Shown: positions 34,910 to 45,200, counted from the stretch's first letter. The stretch is DNA of 64,000 nt from Cohnella candidum (GCF_003713065.1 NZ_CP033433.1:2977001-3041000), one strand, 5' to 3'. Numbers and translations: made by a program. Notes: generated from the letters alone by a model not told the origin.

Positions 34910-34929
34910 GAGGAACCCGAAGGTTCCTC
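34910..34929 (-). terminator. Terminator of the sigma-factor gene
   Basis: An 8-bp stem GAGGAACC with a CGAA loop is followed on the minus strand by TTTATTTTT. Confidence 0.9.
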
Positions 34930-34972
34930 CATAAAATGCGTGAAATATAGTGACACAACTCGACGGATCAGA

Positions 34973-35494
34973 CTAATCTCCCGGTTTCCCGGTCTTGGCC
35001 GTTTTCAGAAGCCGGGCTTTGCTGCGGTGGATGCGGGCTTTCACCGTGCCCACCGGCACGTCCAGCGCCGCGGCGATCTCATCGTCCTTGAACCCGTAAT
35101 AGAATTTATACAGCAGAAGCGTCCGCGTCGCGGGATCCAACCGGCCCAGCAAATCGGAAAGCTCCGCCAACATTTCGGGCGTCGGCGACGTTTCCAGCGA
35201 AGACAAATACCTGACATAACCGTCGTAAACCGACTTCAGCTTTCTCGCACGGTTCGCGTTGGATGCGACATTGGAGGTGATCGTTTTGGCCCACGGAATC
35301 AGCTTTTCGGCTTCTCGAAGAGACGATTGCTTCTCTAAAATGCGTACCCAGGCTTCCTGCACGACGTCTCCCGCATCGCTCTTGTCGAACAGCTTGTGCT
35401 TCGCGACCATCAGCATTTGCCTGTACATCTCGGCCAGCATGGCTTCCTCGGACGGATAGGCCTCGGGAAGACCGGTGTTGCGGAGGATCCCCAT
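34973..35494 (-). CDS. ECF-like sigma-70 family factor
   Basis: 173 residues from ATG at 35494; a GTG at 35506 adds four residues but abuts the GAGGAG site. Region 2 covers about 18-85 (AGDVVQEAWVRILEK, LIPWAKTITSNVASNANRARK). Region 4 covers about 110-165 (LDPATRTLLLYKFYYGFKDDEIAAALDVPVGTVKARIHRSKARL). No anti-sigma gene is adjacent, so control is not obvious. It may direct a small stress or envelope regulon. It sits in its own unit between thrS and the chemoreceptor-like gene. Confidence 0.9.
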   Translation of the reverse strand: MGILRNTGLPEAYPSEEAMLAEMYRQMLMVAKHKLFDKSDAGDVVQEAWVRILEKQSSLREAEKLIPWAKTITSNVASNANRARKLKSVYDGYVRYLSSLETSPTPEMLAELSDLLGRLDPATRTLLLYKFYYGFKDDEIAAALDVPVGTVKARIHRSKARLLKTAKTGKPGD

Positions 35495-35584
35495 CGGATG
35501 TTTCACTCCTCAACGTGCGCGAAAATAGGTAATCCTATTCTATCACGTACCCGAGGAAAAGAGAATATCTCCCATATCGAGCCG

Positions 35585-37522
35585 TTAATCGATGCGTTTC
35601 GACGCGATTTCGCCGGCTGCACGGGCTACGAAATCGCCGAGCGGTTGAGCCCCGAGATCGCCTTCCCCGCGGCGGCGTACCGACACGGTGCCGTTCGCCG
35701 CTTCCTGCTCTCCGACGATGAGCATGTACGGGATTTTCTCCAACTGGGCTTCGCGGATCTTGTATCCGAGTTTCTCGTTGCGCAAGTCGACTTCCGCGCG
35801 GATGCCGGCAGCTTGGAGCTTCTCGGCGACCTCGCGAACGTAGGATTCATAAGCGGTGCTGACCGGGATGACTTTCGCCTGCACGGGAGAGAGCCACAGC
35901 GGAAGCGCGCCGGCGAAGTTCTCCAGCAGGAACGCGGTCATGCGCTCCATCGTGCTGATGATGCCGCGGTGGATGACGACCGGACGGTGCTTCTTGCCGT
36001 CGTCGCCCACGTATTCGAGCTCGAACCGTTCGGGCAGCAGCACGTCAAGCTGAGCCGTCGACAGCGTTTCTTCCTTGCCGAGGGCGGTTTTGATCTGCAC
36101 GTCGAGCTTCGGTCCGTAGAACGCGGCTTCTCCTTCGGCTTCGAAGAACGGCAGGCCAAGCTCCTCGACGACCTCGCGGAGCATGCGCTGCGTGGACTCC
36201 CACATTTCGTCGTCCGGCCAGTACTTTTCCTTGTCCTGCGGATCGCGGTAGGACAGGCGGAAGCGGTATTCCCGAATGCCGAAATCCTCGTACACTTGGC
36301 GGATGAGGTTCACGACCCGCGTGAACTCCTCCTTGATTTGGTCCATGCGGCAGAAGATGTGCGCGTCGTTCAGCGTCATCGCCCGCACGCGGTGGAGACC
36401 GGTGAGCGCACCCGACATCTCGTAGCGGTGCATCGTGCCGAGCTCGGCGACCCGAAGCGGCAGATCGCGGTAGCTGCGCATGTCGCTTTTGTATACCATC
36501 ATGTGGTGCGGGCAGTTCATCGGACGGAGCACGAGCTCTTCATTGTCCAGCTCCATGGGCGGGAACATGTCGTCCTTATAATGCTCCCAGTGGCCGGAGG
36601 TTTTGTACAGATCGACGTTGGCGAGCACCGGCGTATACACGTGCTGGTAGCCAAGCCGTTCCTCCAGATCCACGATGTAGCGCTCCAGCGTGCGGCGTAG
36701 CTTGGCGCCGTACGGAAGCCAGAGCGGCAGGCCTTGGCCGACTTCGCGGGAGAACGTGAACATGTTCAGTTCCCGTCCCAGCTTCCGGTGATCCCGCTTC
36801 TTGGCTTCCTCGAGGAAGTGGAGATGCTCGTCGAGCTGAGCTTTTTTGGCGAATGCCGTTCCGTAAATGCGCTGCAGCATTTTGTTCTTGCTGTCTCCGC
36901 GCCAGTAAGCGCCAGCTACGCTCAGCAGCTTGAACGCCTTGATTTTCCCGGTGGAAGGAAGATGCGGGCCGCGGCACAGATCAAAAAACTCGCCCTGGTC
37001 GTAAATCGTGATCACGGAGTCGGCGGGCAAATCGCGGATCAGCTCGAGCTTCAACGGATCGCCGATTTCCTCGTAGATGGCCAGCGCTTCCTCGCGGCTG
37101 ACGACCCGGCGGACGATCGGCAGGTCTTCTTTGACGATCTTCTCCATTTCCTGTTCGATCTTAGCAAGGTCTTCCGGCGTGATGGATTGCTCCATGTCGA
37201 TATCGTAATAGAAGCCGTCCTCGATGACCGGGCCGATGCCGAGCTTCACGTTGTTTCCGCCGTACAGCCGTTTGATGGCTTGCGCCATCAAGTGTGCCGT
37301 GCTGTGGCGCATGACTTGCAGTCCGGCATCTTGGTCGAGCGTCAGAATTTCCAACGATGCGTCCCGGGAAATCGGCGTATTGAGGTCGACGGTAATTCCG
37401 TCCACCTTCCCCGCTACGGCGTTCTTGCGCAGTCCCGGGCTGATCGAGCCCGCCACGTCTTCGACCGTTACTCCGGCCTCGTATTCCCGGACCGCTCCGT
37501 CCGGCAGTTTCACTTGCACCAT
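35585..37522 (-). CDS. thrS: Threonyl-tRNA synthetase
   Basis: 645 residues. Order: TGS domain (1-62), editing SAD domain with [16 protein letters not shown] (about 76) and the zinc-like [10 protein letters not shown], class II catalytic core with motif 2-like [19 protein letters not shown] and zinc ligands in NCPHHM, motif 3, and the C-terminal anticodon-binding domain ([16 protein letters not shown] onward). It charges tRNA-Thr and edits Ser-tRNA. Transcription is controlled by the T-box leader upstream. Confidence 0.98.
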   Translation of the reverse strand: MVQVKLPDGAVREYEAGVTVEDVAGSISPGLRKNAVAGKVDGITVDLNTPISRDASLEILTLDQDAGLQVMRHSTAHLMAQAIKRLYGGNNVKLGIGPVIEDGFYYDIDMEQSITPEDLAKIEQEMEKIVKEDLPIVRRVVSREEALAIYEEIGDPLKLELIRDLPADSVITIYDQGEFFDLCRGPHLPSTGKIKAFKLLSVAGAYWRGDSKNKMLQRIYGTAFAKKAQLDEHLHFLEEAKKRDHRKLGRELNMFTFSREVGQGLPLWLPYGAKLRRTLERYIVDLEERLGYQHVYTPVLANVDLYKTSGHWEHYKDDMFPPMELDNEELVLRPMNCPHHMMVYKSDMRSYRDLPLRVAELGTMHRYEMSGALTGLHRVRAMTLNDAHIFCRMDQIKEEFTRVVNLIRQVYEDFGIREYRFRLSYRDPQDKEKYWPDDEMWESTQRMLREVVEELGLPFFEAEGEAAFYGPKLDVQIKTALGKEETLSTAQLDVLLPERFELEYVGDDGKKHRPVVIHRGIISTMERMTAFLLENFAGALPLWLSPVQAKVIPVSTAYESYVREVAEKLQAAGIRAEVDLRNEKLGYKIREAQLEKIPYMLIVGEQEAANGTVSVRRRGEGDLGAQPLGDFVARAAGEIASKRID

Positions 37523-37568
37523 GTGAACTTTCTCCTCCCGTATGGGTTTTACGCTTGCATCCGAAAAT

Positions 37569-37886
37569 AAAAAAAGACACCGTCTCCATAGGGACGATGC
37601 CTGTTGTCGGCTCGTGGTTCCACCCTCGTTCGGCCTATCCGCTCGTCCATGGGGACGATGCTGCGATAAGACCCTCGGTGCATTCGGTAACGGGAATGAA
37701 CCGTTGCGGCTTACTGAGGTCCGGCTGGGCCGTCCCGATTCAACCGCTCAGCTCCAAAGGGGTAATCGCATCGCCGGTGCGCGAGGAAATTTCAGCCGGG
37801 TTTCCTCTCTCTGGATCGTCCGCGCAGATGGGATCATGTCTTTATCGTCGCTGTTTGATCATTTTCGGATGGGAAGCGAAAAGATA
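37569..37886 (-). ncRNA. T-box leader of thrS
   Basis: The minus strand carries the T-box core AGGGTGGAACCACG (37613-37626). The terminator is a 9-bp stem (37576-37584 with 37593-37601) followed by seven T. The leader also shows an AGAGAG-containing Stem I region near 37805. Uncharged tRNA-Thr should switch the leader to antitermination. The specifier codon is expected to be a Thr codon, but I could not place it with certainty. Confidence 0.95.
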
Positions 37887-37892
37887 CTCAGA

Positions 37893-37921
37893 ATTATAAC
37901 AATGCCGCCAATCCGCGTCAA
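37893..37921 (-). promoter_or_regulatory. thrS promoter
   Basis: On the minus strand TTGACG (37916-37921), a 17-base spacer and TATAAT (37893-37898), with transcription starting near 37886 at the head of the T-box leader and right after the ytxC stop. Confidence 0.85.
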
Positions 37922-37933
37922 GCCGCGCAGAGC

Positions 37934-38794
37934 CTACGGTTTGTGGGGATACAACGCGGCGCGGTCTCCGAAAATGCCGATCAGCGTCCGGATGACCTGC
38001 GACTCGGGTTCCGGCGTGTGAATGTGCAGCTGTCCCGGCGATACGGCCAGCAAGCGGCTCACGAGCAAGCTTTCTTCTTCGTCCTCTTCCGACGCGTCCT
38101 CCGGGAGCAAGTCGTCCCGTTCCAACGGCCGCATGTCTTCATCCAGCAGGCGGAAGGCATGTCCGCCGGCATGCAGGACGTGTACGGCGGGCAATCCGGT
38201 CCGCTGCCAGTCCACCATCGATTTCAGCGCGGCCATGAATTCTTCATACTGGCGTTCCATCAGCCTTTCTTCCATGGCCGTCTCCGCAGCTTCCAGCACT
38301 TCGGCCCGGTACTCGCCCAGCCGGAAACGGATGAACCCGTCGACGTGAAGCCTGTCGTTTTCGGCCAAGTAAGCCGCGAATCGGGACGTCAGCTTACGGA
38401 TTCTTCTTTCCCTGCCCGGTCCCGGTCCCGTCTGCTCCGGTTCGCATTCCCCGTCCAACAGGCTGACGGCCTCCGCGATGAGGGCGTCCGTTTCCACGGC
38501 GTCCTCGATTCCATAACGGTGCTGGAACATTTTCCTCAACAATTGCGGCTCATGCTCGCTCAGCGTAAAATCCGCCAGCACGCTCCCGACTTGTTCGCAT
38601 AAGCTTCTTCGCGCTGCAGGACCGGGTCCGAGCGGAAGCTGTATGCGCATGAATCCGTCTTCCCCCGACAACTCCCATTGCATTGCGTCCACCGCTCGTT
38701 CGGGCCCCATCATCGCCCGGTTCAGCATGGCCGCCAGCCGTTCGAGCGAGCCGCGGTCATGCCGGCGCTCAACCAGGAACTCAACCCGCTTCAT
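37934..38794 (-). CDS. ytxC: YtxC-like putative sporulation protein
   Basis: 286 residues from ATG at 38794 behind a G-rich site; an in-frame GTG at 38803 is less well placed. No signal peptide or membrane helix is seen. The C-terminal half, with helices and SRLLAVSPGQLHIHTPEPESQVIRTLIGIFGDR, matches the YtxC family. In B. subtilis ytxC also lies next to thrS, which supports the assignment. Its molecular role in sporulation is not defined. An acidic Glu/Asp cluster (DASEEDEEE) precedes the last strand. Confidence 0.85.
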   Translation of the reverse strand: MKRVEFLVERRHDRGSLERLAAMLNRAMMGPERAVDAMQWELSGEDGFMRIQLPLGPGPAARRSLCEQVGSVLADFTLSEHEPQLLRKMFQHRYGIEDAVETDALIAEAVSLLDGECEPEQTGPGPGRERRIRKLTSRFAAYLAENDRLHVDGFIRFRLGEYRAEVLEAAETAMEERLMERQYEEFMAALKSMVDWQRTGLPAVHVLHAGGHAFRLLDEDMRPLERDDLLPEDASEEDEEESLLVSRLLAVSPGQLHIHTPEPESQVIRTLIGIFGDRAALYPHKP

Positions 38795-38920
38795 CACGGA
38801 CACCCCCCCGTCTTCGGAGCTTGTTATTAACTATATGGTGACCCAAAAAGGGATATACGATGGGCGAGCCGCTATGGTATATTTTATAAAATAGCCCCGG
38901 ACTGCCGAAGGGAAGGTCTT

Positions 38921-40057
38921 ATGTCTTTACCGTCCATGGAATTCAATCAAAAACGATGGAACCGGCTCCTTCTGAACGGATTTTGGGTCGTGCTCGCTTT
39001 GGCCACTGCCGTCGAAATCCTTTATATGTATTTCGTGACGGAGCTTTCGGCCGCCGAGTTCTTCCCCCGGTACGTCGCTCTGCCCACCCTGATGATGCTG
39101 GGCGTCGTTCTGTCGGCGGAAGGCTGCGTCCGCTATCTGGCCCCCAAATATCACGATTACTTTCTCATCGAAGCCTCCACGCTGCTCGCCGTCATCGTTA
39201 CCGCGATCCACTCCAGCTTGGATTACCTGCTATTCTTCCTGTTTTTCCCGATCATGATCAGCATTTTTTATTTCCAATACAAGAAGCTCGCCTTCGCCAT
39301 CGCGAATACTTTTGCTTCGCTTTACATCCTTTATATGCTGAACGTCGATATCCATACGCTGATCAGCCCCATCGGTCTCGTGTCCATGACGGTGCTCATC
39401 TCCGTATACAGCGGCATCGCTTTCGGCGTGCTCACCCGGGGCCGCGAGGCGCTGCAGCATTTGCGCTCCTCCTACGAGTCCAACCAGGAGCTGCTCGTTC
39501 GCAATATTCTCATGGACAAGCTGGCCAAAACCGACGCACTCACGGATACGTACAACCACATGGCTTACCACGAATATGTGGAGAAACTGGTGGAACAGGC
39601 GGATCAGGGCTCGCTTCATTTGCAGATCGCCGTAATGGACATCGATAACTTCAAAAAGGTCAACGATACGTACGGACACCGGGCGGGAGACGCCGTTCTC
39701 CGGGAAGTGGCCGCGATCGCGCGCTCGAAGGTCGGCGCCAACGATTTCGTCGCCCGATACGGGGGAGAAGAATTCGTTATCCTGTTCACGGAACTGGAAT
39801 ACCCGGCCGCTTACGACTCGGTCGAAGAAATCCGGCGAACGGTTGCCGAGACGCCGCATGATTCGCTTGGCGGGCTGCCCGTGACGATCAGCATCGGCAT
39901 CAACCGCTACGAGCCGGGCATGGGGAAAGAGAAGTTCTTCCAAGGGGCCGACGCCGCCTTATATGCGGCCAAGCGCAGCGGTAAAAACCGGACGGTTGCC
40001 GCCGAAGCGATGAACGTGTCGCAAGAAGCCGCCGCGGCTTCGGAAGACAACCGCTGA
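38921..40057 (+). CDS. Membrane-bound diguanylate cyclase (GGDEF)
   Basis: 378 residues. About six membrane helices fill residues 18-185 without a recognised sensory domain. The cyclase domain (about 205-365) has LTDTYNHMAYHEY, VMDIDNFKKVNDTYGHRAGD and the active-site ARYGGEEF, so catalysis of c-di-GMP synthesis from GTP is expected. No RxxD inhibitory site is evident at the usual place. It faces ytxC divergently and converges on mqnC. The EAL protein 1.3 kb away could oppose it. Confidence 0.93.
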   Translation: MSLPSMEFNQKRWNRLLLNGFWVVLALATAVEILYMYFVTELSAAEFFPRYVALPTLMMLGVVLSAEGCVRYLAPKYHDYFLIEASTLLAVIVTAIHSSLDYLLFFLFFPIMISIFYFQYKKLAFAIANTFASLYILYMLNVDIHTLISPIGLVSMTVLISVYSGIAFGVLTRGREALQHLRSSYESNQELLVRNILMDKLAKTDALTDTYNHMAYHEYVEKLVEQADQGSLHLQIAVMDIDNFKKVNDTYGHRAGDAVLREVAAIARSKVGANDFVARYGGEEFVILFTELEYPAAYDSVEEIRRTVAETPHDSLGGLPVTISIGINRYEPGMGKEKFFQGADAALYAAKRSGKNRTVAAEAMNVSQEAAAASEDNR

Positions 40058-40076
40058 GTCTAAATGCCCATCAAAA

Positions 40077-40104
40077 AGCCCGCAGCCAATTATGGCTGCG
40101 GGCT
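40077..40104. terminator. Bidirectional terminator between cyclase and mqnC
   Basis: A perfect 11-bp stem (AGCCCGCAGCC) with a 6-base loop has T-runs on both strands. Confidence 0.92.
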
Positions 40105-40118
40105 TTGTCGTATCGAGA

Positions 40119-41255
40119 TCAGTTCTGCATGACGAAGTCGCGGGCGACCGTGTCGTTCTCATTGTAGACTTTAAGGATCTTGTACTTCGTATTGCGCTGC
40201 GCGGGGATTTTACCCGCTTCGCGGATAATGTCCAGCGTCGAACCGATATTGACTTTATGCGTCGTGCCGGCGGCGGAGACGACATTCTCTTCTATCATCG
40301 TGCTTCCGAAGTCGTTGCAGCCGTAAGACAGTGTCAACTTGCCGATTTCCGGTCCCATCGTCACCCAGGACGACTGGAAGTTGTCGATGTTGTCGAGGGC
40401 GATGCGGCTGATCGCGAGCGTCTTCAGGTATTCCTCCGGCGTCGCTTTCTCGCGTTTCATGTTCGTGTTGTCCGGCTGGAACGTCCACGGAATGAAAGCG
40501 AGGAAACCCGGGGACGGATAGCCGTTGTTCAGGCACTCGTCTTGGGCGTCGCGGACGCGGAGCAAGTGAAGCGCGCGCTCCTCCATCGACTCCCCGAAGC
40601 CGATGACCATCGTCGCCGTTGTGTTCATGCCGATTTTGTGGGCGGTCGTCATGACCTCCATCCAATCTTTCCAGGAACCCTTCAGCTTGCTGATTTTGGA
40701 CCGGGTACGGTCGTCGAGGATTTCCGCTCCGCCGCCCGGCAAGGAATCCAATCCCGCTTCATGCAGCTGGCGTACGACGTCCTCGATCGGGATGTTGCCG
40801 GCCACGACCTGCATTTTGCGGATTTCCGCCGGCGAGAACGAGTGCATCGTAATGTCCGGGAACCGGACTTTAATCTCCCGCAGCAGATTCAAATAATACT
40901 CGAAGGGCAGGTCGGGATTGGTACCTCCCTGCATGAGGATTTCGGTACCGCCGACGTCGATCGTCTCCTGGATTTTCCGGAAAATCGTTTCGTCGGACAG
41001 CACGTAACCTTCCTTCGATCCCGGCGCGCGGTAAAACGCACAGAAACGGCAATAAACGTCGCAAATATTCGTATAGTTGATGTTCCGTCCCACCACGAAG
41101 GTCGTGATCGGTTCCGGATGTTTTTTGAGCATGATTTTATTGGCGGTGTCGCCCATCTTCTCGATTTCGTCCGATTCGAATAAGGCGATGATGTCTTCCT
41201 TCTCCAATCTCTTGCCTTGGAGAGCGCCTTGCAGGATCGTGTCGATCCGACTCAT
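40119..41255 (-). CDS. mqnC: Cyclic dehypoxanthinyl futalosine synthase (radical SAM)
   Basis: 378 residues from ATG at 41255, chosen for GGGAGG 7 bases upstream. The radical SAM cluster motif is CDVYCRFCAFY (CxxxCxxC, about 70). The later sequence GGAEILDDRTRSKISKLKGSW and WTFQPDNTNM fits MqnC, which cyclises dehypoxanthine futalosine in the alternative (futalosine) menaquinone pathway. The other mqn genes are not in the window. It is a single gene converging on the diguanylate cyclase. Confidence 0.92.
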   Translation of the reverse strand: MSRIDTILQGALQGKRLEKEDIIALFESDEIEKMGDTANKIMLKKHPEPITTFVVGRNINYTNICDVYCRFCAFYRAPGSKEGYVLSDETIFRKIQETIDVGGTEILMQGGTNPDLPFEYYLNLLREIKVRFPDITMHSFSPAEIRKMQVVAGNIPIEDVVRQLHEAGLDSLPGGGAEILDDRTRSKISKLKGSWKDWMEVMTTAHKIGMNTTATMVIGFGESMEERALHLLRVRDAQDECLNNGYPSPGFLAFIPWTFQPDNTNMKREKATPEEYLKTLAISRIALDNIDNFQSSWVTMGPEIGKLTLSYGCNDFGSTMIEENVVSAAGTTHKVNIGSTLDIIREAGKIPAQRNTKYKILKVYNENDTVARDFVMQN

Positions 41256-41360
41256 TGTGCATCCTCCCTCTCCCGGGAAACGAAAAGCTCCCCTCTTGCT
41301 CTCCCATCGTAACACAATCTGGACGGGACCGTCATCACCGCCATCGAATTGTAATAAAAA

Positions 41361-41379
41361 AGCGCACGTGTTGTGCGCT
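41361..41379 (-). terminator. Terminator of the EAL gene
   Basis: A 7-bp stem AGCGCAC/GTGCGCT is followed on the minus strand by TTTTTTATT. Confidence 0.88.
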
Positions 41380-41384
41380 GGGAA

Positions 41385-42761
41385 TCAGGAGGCGGCTTGC
41401 CCCCTGCGGTGCTGGATCCGTGCTTTCGTTTCCTGGAACATGACCCGCTCATCGGCGGGAAGCAAGGCGCTCGGACGGGCGAAGTAGTAGCCTTGGCCCA
41501 TGTCCACGTCGAGGCGGAACAGCACGTCCGCTTCTTCCTCCCGCTCCACGCCCTCGGCGACAACCTCGCAGTTCAGCTCTTTGGCCAACGTCACGAGCGC
41601 TTTGAGCATGCTTTCTTTCACCGCGACACGGTCGACGTGGCGGATGACGGACTGGTCGATCTTGATCAGCTCGGGCCCAAGTTCCCCAATCCACTGCAGG
41701 CTGGAATAGCCGGCTCCGGCATCGTCCACGGCGAAACGGAAGCCTCGCTGGCGAAACGATGCGAGAATGACGGCCATCGCTTCGAAATCCGACACCTCGT
41801 GGCGTTCGGTGATTTCGAAGTAGATTTGACCGGCGGACAATCCAGGGTGCCGTTCTAAGCACTTCAAGACGTGGGAAAGGAACAGAGGATGCGTCAGCGT
41901 GACGGCGGTCACGTTCAGGAACACCGGCTCCGAAATGTCCCGAGAGGCCACTTCCTCCAAGGCCTTGCTGATGATCAGAAACTCGAGCCGGCTCAGCAGC
42001 CGGGTCTGGGAGGCCAGCCGGAACAGCTCGTCCGGCATATGGAACGCGCTGCCTTCCGGACCGCGCGTCAGGATTTCCCAACCCGACACGTCCCCGCTCG
42101 TCAAGTTCATGATCGGCTGGGCCAGCACGGATACCGCGCCGCGCTCCAGCATTTGCTCAAGCTGCCGCCGCGCCGCCGCCGTCTGCGGAGTCGCCTGGCG
42201 CGTCGCAAGCGCCCGGGCGAACTCGTACGATTCCCTCAGCAAATTTTCGGGCGATGACTGGCCTTTGGCCGCATGGAGCGGTACGCTCGCCAGCACGACC
42301 CGCAGATTAAGCCGCCATTCCGGAGCGGCGCCGTGCAGCCCGACCTCCAGGCTTCTGCGCATGCGTTCGAGCTTCTCGTTCATGGCGGGAGGCAATCCCG
42401 CGGAAACCCCTACGCCATGGGATTCGGCACGGAACAGCAACACGTAATCCGCGCGGTCGAACTGATCCAGCACGATCAATTCTTCGTCTTTCCATTGCTC
42501 TGCGGCGGCAATCCGAAGATGACGCCTTGCCGCGTCGTGAAGGCTCGCCCATGCTTCTTCCGAAACTTCGTGCTGCAGCCGCGCGAACTCCAGCCGGAAC
42601 AAAGCCAAATAACACGCCGACTGCCCTTCCAACCCTTTCGCGAGAAGGGAAAGAACAGGCCGTCGGAGCGTGAAATCCGGCGGGAAAAATTTGATCGCGC
42701 GGTCCGGAAGCAGCAGCTTCAGTCCCATGGAAATCCGTTCGAGAAGCGTGGGAGAGGTCAC
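41385..42761 (-). CDS. EAL-domain c-di-GMP phosphodiesterase
   Basis: 458 residues from GTG at 42761. Residues 1-200 have no recognised sensory fold and no membrane helix. The EAL domain (about 205-450) has the signature as EIL (SGWEILTRGP), then FLNVTA, FEITER, VDDAGAGYSS, IKIDQS and EGVE. The metal-binding and catalytic positions thus appear intact, so activity in hydrolysing c-di-GMP is plausible. It is cytoplasmic and a single gene between the met operon and mqnC. Confidence 0.92.
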   Translation of the reverse strand: MTSPTLLERISMGLKLLLPDRAIKFFPPDFTLRRPVLSLLAKGLEGQSACYLALFRLEFARLQHEVSEEAWASLHDAARRHLRIAAAEQWKDEELIVLDQFDRADYVLLFRAESHGVGVSAGLPPAMNEKLERMRRSLEVGLHGAAPEWRLNLRVVLASVPLHAAKGQSSPENLLRESYEFARALATRQATPQTAAARRQLEQMLERGAVSVLAQPIMNLTSGDVSGWEILTRGPEGSAFHMPDELFRLASQTRLLSRLEFLIISKALEEVASRDISEPVFLNVTAVTLTHPLFLSHVLKCLERHPGLSAGQIYFEITERHEVSDFEAMAVILASFRQRGFRFAVDDAGAGYSSLQWIGELGPELIKIDQSVIRHVDRVAVKESMLKALVTLAKELNCEVVAEGVEREEEADVLFRLDVDMGQGYYFARPSALLPADERVMFQETKARIQHRRGQAAS

Positions 42762-42854
42762 GAGGCCATCATCCTGTCAAGGGAGTTTCACCTATTGTAG
42801 CACAATTCGAACGGCGGATAGCAAAAATTGCCTAAAATCGAGCGAATTAGCGTA

Positions 42855-44036
42855 TTATCTCGTTTTTCTCGCTTCGACCGCCGCCGCGAACCGCTCCAAA
42901 GCTTCGGCAAGCGTCGACCTCGGACAAGCCACATTGACGCGCAAGTAACCCTCGCCCTGCTTGCCGAAGACGGAGCCTTCGGTGAAAGCCACGCGGGCTT
43001 CGTCGAACATCAGCTTCTTCAGGTCGGCCGGATCCGGGGAAATCGCCGTACAGTCCATCCAGACCAAATAAGTAGCTTCCGGCCGGATAACCCGGATCTC
43101 CGGCAGGCGTTTGCCCACGAATTCAATCAAAAAGTCGACGTTTCCTTGCAGATAAGGAATGAGCTGATCCAGCCATTCGTCGCCATGGGTATAACCGCTC
43201 ACGACGGACGTGATGCCGAAATACGATTCCATGTGAAGGGAAAACGTCTTTAATGCATAGTTGTATCTCCGACGAAGCTCGTCGTTCGGAATGATGACGG
43301 AGGATGCCTGCAGTCCCGCCAGATTAAACGTCTTGCTCGTGGCGATGCAAGTGAACGAAATGTTCGCGAAACGTTCATCGAGGCTGGCGAACGGAACGTG
43401 CTTATGGCCCGGATAGACGAGATCCTGGTGGATTTCGTCCGCCACCACGAGAACGCCGTGCCGGACGCAAATTTCCCCGATCCTCGTGAGCTCTTCCCGC
43501 GTCCAGACGCGGCCGCCCGGATTGTGCGGCGTGCAAAGCAGCAGAAGCTTGGCCCCGTCGGCCGCTTGCCGTTCAAGCAGATCGAAGTCGATTTCGTAGC
43601 GGCCGTCGTTCAGGATGAGCGCGTTTTCGACCACCGTCCTGCCGTTCATCCGGATGACGTCGTAGAAAGGATAATAAACGGGAGACTGCAAAATGATCTT
43701 ATCCCCAGGCTGCGAGAACGCATGGACGATAAGGCTCAACGCGGCTACGACGCCGGGGCTCGACGTGATCCACTCCGGCTTGGTTTCCCACCCGTGACGG
43801 CGTTTGAGCCAACCGCATACCGCTTCGTAATATTCCTGTGAACGGATCGTGTAGCCGTAAACCCCTTGCTTCGCGCGCTCGACGATCGCCTCCACCACTT
43901 CCTTCGGAGGCTCGAAATCCATGTCGGCTACCCACAACGGAAGCACGTCTGCATGCCCGAACAGCTTCTCGGACTGGTCCCATTTGTAAGAATGGGTTCC
44001 CGTACGGTCGGATACCCGGTCGAAATCGTATGTCAT
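42855..44036 (-). CDS. patB: MalY/PatB-type C-S lyase (cystathionine beta-lyase)
   Basis: 393 residues, PLP-dependent, aminotransferase class I fold. The signature opening DFDRVSDRTGTHSYKWD and WVADMDF, the Lys in ATSKTFNLAGLQ and the C-terminal YLRVNVACPRSTLAEALERF identify the MalY/PatB family. Next to metI and metA under a SAM riboswitch it most likely converts cystathionine to homocysteine. It starts 6 bases after metI. Confidence 0.93.
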   Translation of the reverse strand: MTYDFDRVSDRTGTHSYKWDQSEKLFGHADVLPLWVADMDFEPPKEVVEAIVERAKQGVYGYTIRSQEYYEAVCGWLKRRHGWETKPEWITSSPGVVAALSLIVHAFSQPGDKIILQSPVYYPFYDVIRMNGRTVVENALILNDGRYEIDFDLLERQAADGAKLLLLCTPHNPGGRVWTREELTRIGEICVRHGVLVVADEIHQDLVYPGHKHVPFASLDERFANISFTCIATSKTFNLAGLQASSVIIPNDELRRRYNYALKTFSLHMESYFGITSVVSGYTHGDEWLDQLIPYLQGNVDFLIEFVGKRLPEIRVIRPEATYLVWMDCTAISPDPADLKKLMFDEARVAFTEGSVFGKQGEGYLRVNVACPRSTLAEALERFAAAVEARKTR

Positions 44037-44042
44037 TGCGGT

Positions 44043-45200
44043 TCAGCCTCCGATCTCGTTCAAAGCGGCGTCTATGGCTTGGCCCAGGTCGGCGATGAGG
44101 TCGTCGACATGCTCGATCCCGACCGAGAAACGGAGCAGTTTATCGTCCACCCCGACCGCGCGCCGGATTTCTTCCGGGATGTCCGCGTGCGTCTGCACGG
44201 CGGGATAGGTCATCAGCGATTCCACGCCGCCCAGGCTTTCCGCGAACGCAATCAGCCGGATTTGGCGGAGGATCGGCTCGATCGTCCGGGCATCCTTCAT
44301 TTTGAACGAGAAAATGCCGGTGTTGCCGGAAGTCTGGCGTTGCTGGACTTCGTACCCCGGATGATGCGGAAGCGCCGGATGGTACACCTCTTCCACAGCC
44401 TCGTGGGCCTTCAGCCAGGTCGCGATTTTCACCGAATTTTCCTGGTGCCGCTCCATCCGGAGAGCCAACGTCTTCATGCCGCGCATCAGCAGCCACGAAT
44501 CCTGCGCGCCGAGAACGGCGCCGATCGAGTTGTGCAGAAACGCCATTTCTTTGGACAGCTCTTCGCCTTTGGTGACGATGAGACCCGCCAGGACGTCGTT
44601 ATGCCCGCCCAAATATTTGGTGGCGCTGTGGATGACGATGTCGGCCCCATGCTCGATGGGACGGAAGAAGAAAGGCGTCAGCAGCGTGTTGTCGACGATG
44701 ACGAGATAGCCCTTGCGTTTGGCCCAGGCGGACACTTTGGCTACGTCGGTAATCATCATGAGCGGATTCGTCGGCGTCTCGATGAGCACCGCTTTCGTAC
44801 CCGGCCGGCTGTTCGCTTCCAGCGCGTCGAGATCGTTCGTGTCCACGTAAGTGGCGGTGACGCCGTAACGGCTCATGATTCTCTCGAGCAGACGGTACGT
44901 GCCGCCGTAAAGATCGAGGGATACGAGCAAGTGGTCACCTTGGCTGAACATCGCGAAAATGGTCTGAAGCGCCGCCATGCCCGTGCTGCAGGCGAAACCG
45001 GCGTCGCCGCCTTCGAGGTCGGCCGCGGCCGCTTCGAGCACCGAACGCGTGGGGCTTTTGGTCCGCGCGTAATCGAAGCCCGTGCTTTGCCCCAGACGAG
45101 GATGCCGGAATGCCGTCGAGTGATAAACCGGGAAGCTGACGCCTCCCGTCGCCGGATCTTCCAGCGAACCGATCTGAGCCAAACGACTCTCAATATTCAT
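44043..45200 (-). CDS. metI: Cystathionine gamma-synthase / O-acetylhomoserine thiolyase
   Basis: 385 residues, trans-sulfuration PLP enzyme family. Signatures: YARTKSPTRSVLE, ACSTGMAALQ, ETPTNPLM, VDNTLLTPFFFRP and the PLP Lys in HSATKYLGGHNDVLAG, with the C-terminal SLGGVESLMTYP and LRFSVGIE. It couples activated homoserine with cysteine (or sulfide) in methionine synthesis. Middle gene of metA-metI-patB. Confidence 0.94.
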   Translation of the reverse strand: MNIESRLAQIGSLEDPATGGVSFPVYHSTAFRHPRLGQSTGFDYARTKSPTRSVLEAAAADLEGGDAGFACSTGMAALQTIFAMFSQGDHLLVSLDLYGGTYRLLERIMSRYGVTATYVDTNDLDALEANSRPGTKAVLIETPTNPLMMITDVAKVSAWAKRKGYLVIVDNTLLTPFFFRPIEHGADIVIHSATKYLGGHNDVLAGLIVTKGEELSKEMAFLHNSIGAVLGAQDSWLLMRGMKTLALRMERHQENSVKIATWLKAHEAVEEVYHPALPHHPGYEVQQRQTSGNTGIFSFKMKDARTIEPILRQIRLIAFAESLGGVESLMTYPAVQTHADIPEEIRRAVGVDDKLLRFSVGIEHVDDLIADLGQAIDAALNEIGG

